From Dipetalonema caudispina (lineage: Eukaryota; Nematoda; Chromadorea; Rhabditida; Onchocercidae), in contig JABVXV010000027.1 of NCBI GenBank assembly GCA_013365325.1, forward strand, positions 310,001 to 374,000: a DNA stretch of 64,000 bases, read 5' to 3'. The first letter of the stretch is position 1, and each line of letters begins with the position of its first letter. The translations under genes were made by a program, and so were the position numbers. Below, one piece after another: positions 57,401 through 64,000 of the stretch. The notes under the pieces were generated by a model that was not told where the DNA came from, did not search any database, and worked only from the letters and a program-made list of their open reading frames with translations.

Positions 57401-60400
57401 ATGATGTGTTAGGAGATTGGGAGAAAACAAGTGTTGAAAGTGATCAGCTGGAAGCAACTATATTAGCAGACGAAGATACACCATACAATGTCCGAGTACA
57501 AGCTGTTACTAAGGATGGTCCTGGTATCATATCAGAAGCCTATGATGTTACTATTGGCAAGAAACGTTAGCTTTTTTTATGTATGAAATTTCAAGTAACC
57601 CGATGAAAGGTGCATCTGAACCGTTTAATTTTGCATGTAAATAAGTAGGAATTTGGGATATTGCTGTCAACTTCAAGGTTCAAGCTGTAAGCAATCAATA
57701 CGATTCAGGAGAAATAGCAAATGGAATTCATTGTTTCCATTACCTATATTCATTTTTCAGCAGTTCCACTTTCTGTTAAACTGGTCATATTGGATCCTCA
57801 AGTAGAAGAAGAAGAAACGGAAACGGTCGTAGAGCCATTAAAAACAATTATATTTAAATGTGATGCAAAAGGAAGACCAGCACCTCAAATTTCATACACT
57901 TGGCTCCCACTCAACGAAACCGAAAGCGGACAGGTATGTTTGTAGCCATCCATGTGGTATATTTCTGAGTGTGCCTGTATATATCAGTTGATTCTAGAAT
58001 TAGCCCAAAATATAAGAAATGAGGAATTTTTTTAAGTAAATGAGTCAGTAAGCAAGAATTTGAAGTACAAGATGAGACTTTTCACAATTTTGGCTAGCAT
58101 AGTATGAAGTAACAATTAAAGAATTGCGTATATTACTCCGATATTACTATGTCATATTATTTCTTTGTGATTTATGAAAGATTTGCGATTTAAAACATGC
58201 AAAAACTAGGAAAGAGTTTTTATAGGAACCAATACCGATTCCAGCTTATTCGGATCCACAAGAAGCCCACCGGTATCATTCGTTGGACGTGAACACCAAT
58301 ACCGCTACTAAGCGGGCATTAATGTGCACTGCTCGAAATCCTGATGGTTCTGTGAGCGATCGGCACATTTTCAATGTCCTCAGTATGTTTTTCATAAATT
58401 TGTGCATAAATGTCTCAAGAAATTTAGATGAAATTTTATCCTTCCATTTTAAAATTAAATAAGTCTTTATTGAATTGTTAAATAATCTATTATTGTACAT
58501 TTGATACTCGGATAAAATAATAGAATGAAGCTTAGAAATTGATCTGAATATGAAAATATTTCAGAACCAGGCAGTCCACCTGAAAATATTCAAGCAATCA
58601 TTGATCCGGATAATCGTGTCACAATATCATGGCAAGAACCGAAATATCCTAATGGACCCATTGTAGTTCGTGTGGTTTCATATTGCAAAAAAATCCTTAG
58701 CCATTCAAAAATTCCTTTTGAATATTTGTGAAATCAAAATGCCTTTTGGAAATCACCGGAATTTAAATTCAATTAAAGCCAAAATTATTTCTAAACTGAA
58801 AATAGTTCCGCGCTATAATTTGCAACTGCTAATTGAATTGACCTTCTGTAACCATTTTGAAAATAAATTGCAATTTATAAACTTATCAGTAAGAGTCGAC
58901 TGCACAAAATCTTTTCAACTTTCTTTTTTTTGCTTTTATAATATTCGAGAAGAACTTTTTCAGTAATTTTGCAAATTCTTCTGAAAGCTAATGATTTTCT
59001 AATCAATTTTGGAAAGAATTCGAATTACTTCAGTCTTTTCTTAGAAATATAAAGTGTACGTGACACCTGATCCCGCTGAACCGGTCAGCTACTGGCGCAT
59101 CTATGATGTTGAACCGAGTGAGGAACCACATCTGGTATTGGAACGTGGTCAATTACAACCAGAAACACCGTATTATGTAAGAGTTGCAGCAGTCGGTCAA
59201 GAGGGCGAAGGTTTACAATCTGATATCGTTCTATTCGAAACAGTCAGTGGAGGTACATTGTTTGCAACCGGATTATTTTGTCCTATATAATCCTGTACCA
59301 TCTTCATCATCCCAGAAAGAGTGGAAGGAAACTTTCAAGAAATACTAATATTTGAAAGTTTTGCATTACTTTTTGTGATAATTCGTTCAACTCAAAAAGG
59401 AATTTAATACATTAATAAATCTTGCCCAAATATCAATTTCAGCACCAATCGATGCCCCCAAAGATGTATTGGCTACAGTGGAACAGGATAACACTATGGA
59501 TATATCTTGGACTGGACCAAGTGTTTCTAACGGTCCCATTCAGGTAAGTTTGCCTGCACCGTAAAAGTATAGCATTTATTAATATGCCGGAGTAATCAGC
59601 ACGATTTCAATCTAAGTAAAACGTATCGATATGAAGACTTGTAGAAACTAATTAAAAAGTTTTCTATTTCTAGTCTTACACGGTTTATTTCACTCCGCTG
59701 GATCAACAGCAAATATCAGATGATGCTTACAAGCAATGGGATAAAATTGTTATTCAAAGCAACGATAATTTTGGAACCTTACGTTTAAATAAAGATACCT
59801 ACGACATTTTGCCTAATCGATTGTATCGAATTCGGGTGTCTGCAACTAACGATTTATCAGAGGGTCCAGCAAGCGAACCTGTAACGGTCAGGACCGAAAG
59901 TGGAGGTCAGAGTGTTCTTTTAGCTTAATATTTTTGTGAATTATATATTTTATCCAAACAGGAAACATACTATATGTTAAAATTATATCGCTTGCGCAGA
60001 AAAAATTCCATCTTTGTTTTTTTTTCTCTTTTTTTGTTGGAATGCTATATCCAAATGAAGTTATCTACTTCAGAAACACCTCCGGTAATACATCTGGAAC
60101 CGGCTGATAATCCAACCACCGTGGCACCGTATGGTTCAATATCTGTACGATGCATTGCAACAGGAATACCGACACCTGTCATTATGTGGATTATTGGTAC
60201 AAATGCTAGTGACGTCATACGAGGACCAATCCTTCAATTAACCGATTTGCGGAAAGATGAAACTGCAACTTGCAAGGCTGAAAATAATGCTGGACAAGTT
60301 CAAGAAGTATTACAAATACTTGTAGCCGGTTAATTTTTCTCTTATTTTGTTTTTAACATATAGAAGTAACATATATTTATATACGCACTTACATACACAC

Positions 60401-63400
60401 ACATAAATTGCCGAAATTAAGAATTTAAACGCGAACTTTAACTTTATACAGCAAAATTTTACCCTTCCTTCAAACTATCACAAATCGAGTCAGAGATATT
60501 TGATTTTCCGGTCACTCAATTTTTATATATTTTAGGACCAGGAAGTCCACCGAACGAGATTGTTGCTTTCCCTCTAGAAAATCAACAAGCAAACATAGAA
60601 TGGACAACACCGGACACTCCGAACGGGAAAATCACTGATTACATCATTCATTACGGAGAAGTTTTTGATGGTTAGTAATGAATTAATTTGGATTTGCGAA
60701 ATTGTATGCTGTTCAATCACTATTTTGAAAAATGTTATCACTATTTGATAGTACTATAATATCCATAAAATTATAATTAAACATTTCTAGTTAGGACCAA
60801 AATTATAAATAATGCGGCCAAAATATTTATATTAAGTCATTAGCTAAAGCCAAAGCTATAATATTTTGGGCATGAAATTTTGTCTAGTCCCAGTTGAAAT
60901 TTCAAATTCAAAATTTACGAAGGACACTGATTGGTTTCCGCCTTGCAGGAGAAGCTCTACCACGCACATGGGAAACTATAAGAGTGTCAGCTGAGGAACC
61001 ACAAAAGTATCGTCTTACTGGATTAAAACCAAAAACTAATTATGCAATTCGATTGCAAGCAATCAGTGATCGTGGACCGGGTGTTTTGTCCGACCCGATC
61101 AAAATAACAACGCTACCGCTAGGTTACTTCAACAAAAGCTTTTTACTTAAATCCTGAAAATTTTCAAAATTTGGAAGAAACTGAACAATATCCAAGAGTT
61201 TTAGCTTTAATTTATCCTTTTACTAATTACCGTGGAAATTCAAATTTAGCGCCTGCTACTGTTCAACCAGCTGATATAAAGGTTCATGAAAATAACACCG
61301 TTGCTATCCAGTTCGATGCACCGAGAGATCCCGAAGATCCAGAAAAACCTATCAAGGTTTGTATAGTAATAATTGACAACATAATAATCAAATATATCAG
61401 TATTTTAAAGCTATTTTCATTTTTACATTTTATTTCTACAATTGCCTCTAAAAATTTGCTCATTTTCAATTAAATACACTTAACTGCTTCTATGCCATTG
61501 TACGATTATTATCAATTCAGAAAATTTGACTTAATATCAACACTAAAAACACTGTAATATGAGTATATTCAGGAATTCATTGTCCAGTATACGGATGATG
61601 ATCCATCAAATGAAGATGCGGAATGGAAAGAAATGTTCTGGACGGAACCAGATGATGACTTTTCCGTTAGCATTCCTATCGGTGGCGAACACTTCAAGCC
61701 TGACACCAAATATTCAATCAGAGTTAGATCTCTCTAATTTGAAAATTCACAAATATTGCAACTCTTCCTTGTTAAATGAGCAAATAAGTTTTGTCAAAAA
61801 AGAAAACTTCAATAAAATCTGATCAAATTTGACTTATTGTAGGTAACAGCTCGAGGCGAAATCGATAGTCCACCATCGGAGCCAATCGTCTTTCAGACCG
61901 GAGATGGAAGTTTGTGTTTCATTTATTGGTAATAGTTAAATAAGACCAGAAATAATGCATAAAAAAGACGTTACAAATAGGGACACTTAAGTTTGAAGGG
62001 GAATAAATCGATTTCCGATTTTTCGAAATTCATTTATTTCTCTCGTCATATATTTTCCGACTTCGGAGTTGGGCAATTTCGATTACATTACACAGTCATT
62101 CCGCTCTCTGGCATGACTCAACATAAATAGCTCTATTAAATATGCGAAATGCATTCCAGTTATACCACCGGAGAAACCGCAAATCAATGTTGATGTACCA
62201 GATAACATCATACGTGTACCAGCTGGTAGTGATTATACAGTTGGCTGTTCGTCAAGCGGGTTCCCCGCCCCGAGAATTTTTTGGGTTGATAAGGATGAAC
62301 AGGTAAACTACATATTTCTCTTTTTCTTCTAATTCCCTTCTCATTTATTCCAAATTCAAAAATAACGGCAGGAAAAAATAGCTACATTTCACGAAAAATG
62401 TGAAAAGCTCAAAAGGTCGTATAGGTCGCAACCACATATTAATTGCTCTGGTAGGAACGAATATGAATTTCATGTCACCTTTAAGCACTTCAAAAAAGAA
62501 ATTAGGCTCTTTTTTAAAAAATTAAAAGCGAATATAGCCCATAGGAAATTATTTTCTCCATTTGAAGTTTTGTATTCCGTCCAGGATTCTTTGAAATTAA
62601 TTTCAAAATAAAATTTTTTGTAATGAAATAAACTTTTGAAAACCCTATGATGTTTATTTAAATTTCACATGAAGTTTTGCATCAACAAGACATGAGTTAA
62701 TGACAATTTTTTAAAAATCATTTCAGCGTATTATTTCATCCTGCCATTCTTTCTGATTTACTTTCTGAAAGCAATTTCTTTAGCCTCTTAGTGATGGACC
62801 GATGCTAAGGTTACAAGATGTAAAAGAAACTATAAAAGCAAAATGTGTGGCGGAAAATGATGGTGGACGAGCTGAAACGCCTTTCGAAATTTTCGTTACA
62901 GGCTTGTTTGATGATTCCTTTCTATTTTGGATTTTAGATTGAACTACTTGACGTTTTCTTAACTGAGGCAGAAATTGCAAAAAATAGCAAACAGCTGCAT
63001 TCTGTAATATTGTCTAAAATAATGTACAGAATAGGACTTGGTATTTTTATTTGGAAGTCCTATGGTATTTATTACACTTGAAATTTTAATACTTAAAAAT
63101 TTTTACTTTATTCTGCTATATCAAAAAGTTTTTTTCCAAGTTTTAGGTCCTGGGAATGCACCAAGCAATATTCGCTTGAATTCGGTGAGACCGCGTACAA
63201 TTCATATTTATTGGGATCCATCAACGATACCCAATGGAAATATCACTCGTTATATTGTTTATTATACCCCATTGGATGATCAGGTCAGGCTTATTTTGCA
63301 AAACTTTGAATAGAATTTGGAATTGAAATTAAAATGTGCGGTTTAGTGGAGTTTTATCCATATGTTAACATTCTAGCACTAATTTCTTGCAAAAAATGTG

Positions 63401-64000
63401 CATTTTTGCTTATTTTTAGAATATAGTATATCAGATGGGACAAATTCCAAAGAAGCCAATAACTGAATGGATGACATACCATAAAGATACCGAACCGTTG
63501 ACTGGGACGCCACAGAGAGCCGACCTAATAGATTTTGTTGAACCGGATACTGCTTATGCTGTGGTACTACAAGCTGTCAATCAGGATGGACCTGGACCGT
63601 ATTCCGAACAACATACTATCCGAACGATGTCACGCGGTTTGATTTAACATTCTGAAAAATGTAAAAAAGGAATTCGAAGAAAGAAATATTCACCATCTGT
63701 TTTTAAATATCAAACCTGTCCGGAAATAGCGAAATACATCACATCTTCTGATAGATGACTCAACTGTCAATTTAGAATACACCGTTAATTAAGCTTAAGA
63801 TAGATTCCTAAGTGTTCAAGATTTTCAAAAGAATTTCAATGAGACAGTTGGGAAAAGGAAAGAAAGAAAATATGTTATTATTTACGTCTGTTACTTTAGC
63901 TCGTGAAGGTCCACCACTTGATCTAAGAGTTGAACCAGAAGGTCAGCGCTCGGCAAATGTTGAATGGCATAAGCCAATTACTAGCGAACAACCACCAATT
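45431..64000 (+). CDS. Giant secreted Sushi/EGF/Ig/FN3 protein, DIG-1-like (5' part)
   Basis: The first 34 exons, about 1,725 codons, of a modular extracellular protein that runs off the right edge. Exon 1 (45431-45626) carries a signal peptide (core [12 protein letters not shown], cleavage near TLSQ) and then NRFKRAA, a furin-type site. After a 6.1-kb intron come a Cys-containing segment, one Sushi domain, two EGF-like modules, then alternating Ig and fibronectin-III domains: Ig-FN3, Ig-FN3, Ig-FN3, Ig-FN3-FN3, Ig-FN3-FN3, Ig-FN3-FN3 (the last truncated by the window). All proposed junctions are in phase, and domain boundaries fall at phase-1 introns. Such proteins act in basement membrane or cell adhesion. 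Among nematode proteins, DIG-1, a giant molecule that maintains nervous-system architecture, is the best candidate from memory. A receptor tyrosine phosphatase or sidekick-type adhesion protein is not excluded, because the C-terminus is not visible. Confidence 0.85.
45627..51728 (+). other. Large first intron of the Ig/FN3 gene
   Basis: Exon 1 ends phase 1 at a GTTAGT donor, and the next phase-compatible coding exon I can support starts at 51729, leaving a 6.1-kb intron. Within it, 46321-46587 is an open segment preceded by TTTCGCAG that would join exon 1 in frame and end in TAA. A more G+C-rich block at about 47690-48100 is open on the plus strand but shows no known domain. Short missed exons are possible. 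Confidence 0.55.
51729..53001 (+). other. Cys-rich, Sushi and two EGF-like modules of the Ig/FN3 gene
   Basis: Exon 51729-51885 encodes a Pro-rich lead and a Cys-containing stretch ([19 protein letters not shown]). Exon 52033-52259 ends in the C-terminal half of a Sushi/CCP domain ([22 protein letters not shown]). Exon 52561-52680 is an EGF module ([23 protein letters not shown]). Exon 52897-53001 is a second, weaker EGF-like module ([20 protein letters not shown]). Phases 1-2-1-1-1 are consistent across all joins. Confidence 0.85.
53201..64000 (+). other. Ig/FN3 domain array of the giant gene
   Basis: Ig domains: 53201-53734, 55069-55618, 56252-56774, 57761-58382, 60074-60328 (a single exon) and 62160-62901. 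Each has the two Cys and the Trp (for example [22 protein letters not shown]). FN3 domains: 54142-54587, 55740-56193, 56994-57565, 58565-59252, 59443-59905, 60536-61122, 61250-61909, 63147-63636 and 63900 onward. They show the Trp of strand B (SWNPP, SWQEP, EWTTP), strand-C Tyr residues and the Y-x-(V/I)-R-(V/L) strand, commonly starting GPGSPP. Exons are 53201-53324, 53577-53734, 54142-54309, 54459-54587, 55069-55192, 55479-55618, 55740-55843, 56001-56193, 56252-56457, 56654-56774, 56994-57127, 57370-57565, 57761-57933, 58226-58382, 58565-58662, 59045-59252, 59443-59543, 59674-59905, 60074-60328, 60536-60670, 60949-61122, 61250-61356, 61573-61722, 61843-61909, 62160-62302, 62784-62901, 63147-63283, 63420-63636, 63900-. 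Confidence 0.9.
56616..56638. repeat. (TA)n microsatellite inside an intron
   Basis: A short pure TA run lies 15 bases upstream of the acceptor for the Ig exon at 56654. Length changes here would sit within the polypyrimidine and branch region of that intron. Confidence 0.9.

Overview
This is a nuclear DNA window from a nematode. The genes are split by many short introns (about 50 to 700 bases, T-rich ends in TTTTCAG or TTTTAG), the non-coding DNA is very A+T-rich, and several genes have an acceptor-like site a few bases before the ATG, as expected for spliced-leader trans-splicing. The products also fit a nematode. The base composition and gene style suggest a filarial or other spirurid worm, but that species-level guess is inference. 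All gene models were assembled by hand from splice signals and reading-frame phase.

Layout from left to right. (1) 222-1165, +: 3' end of a KH-domain RNA-binding protein. (2) 1699-3791, +: a complete gene for a glycine-rich protein with SAYF motifs and 15 near-identical decapeptides, resembling nematode sperm-specific SSQ-type proteins. (3) 4924-6690, -: complete uracil-DNA glycosylase. (4) 7440-9803, -: an INO80E-like chromatin-remodelling subunit with a long glutamine-rich N-terminal extension. UNG lies directly downstream of it. (5) 10404-10762: a 39-bp tandem satellite. (6) 12091-19532, +: complete 26-exon RPB2, the second-largest RNA polymerase II subunit. (7) 20220-23066, +: an orphan gene for a secreted protein with alternative 3' ends. 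(8) 23788-26282, -: a tau-tubulin-kinase-like kinase of the CK1 group. (9) About 26.3-45.4 kb: roughly 19 kb with no gene I can support, holding only simple repeats and inverted repeats. (10) 45431 to the window end, +: the first 34 exons (about 1,725 codons) of a giant secreted or surface protein with signal peptide, RFKR site, Sushi, EGF-like, six Ig and nine FN3 domains. DIG-1 is the closest match I can name. It continues past the window.

Functionally this is a mixed neighbourhood. It has core transcription and chromatin genes (RPB2, INO80E), DNA repair (UNG), two genes of nematode types often linked to the male germline (the SSQ-like gene and the TTBK-like kinase, by inference), and an extracellular-matrix or adhesion giant at the end of a gene desert. 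I found no CRISPR array, tRNA, rRNA or intact transposon. The points most worth checking are the decapeptide gene, the orphan secreted gene, the Q-rich INO80E fusion, two GC-AG introns and a possible short isoform of the Ig/FN3 gene.
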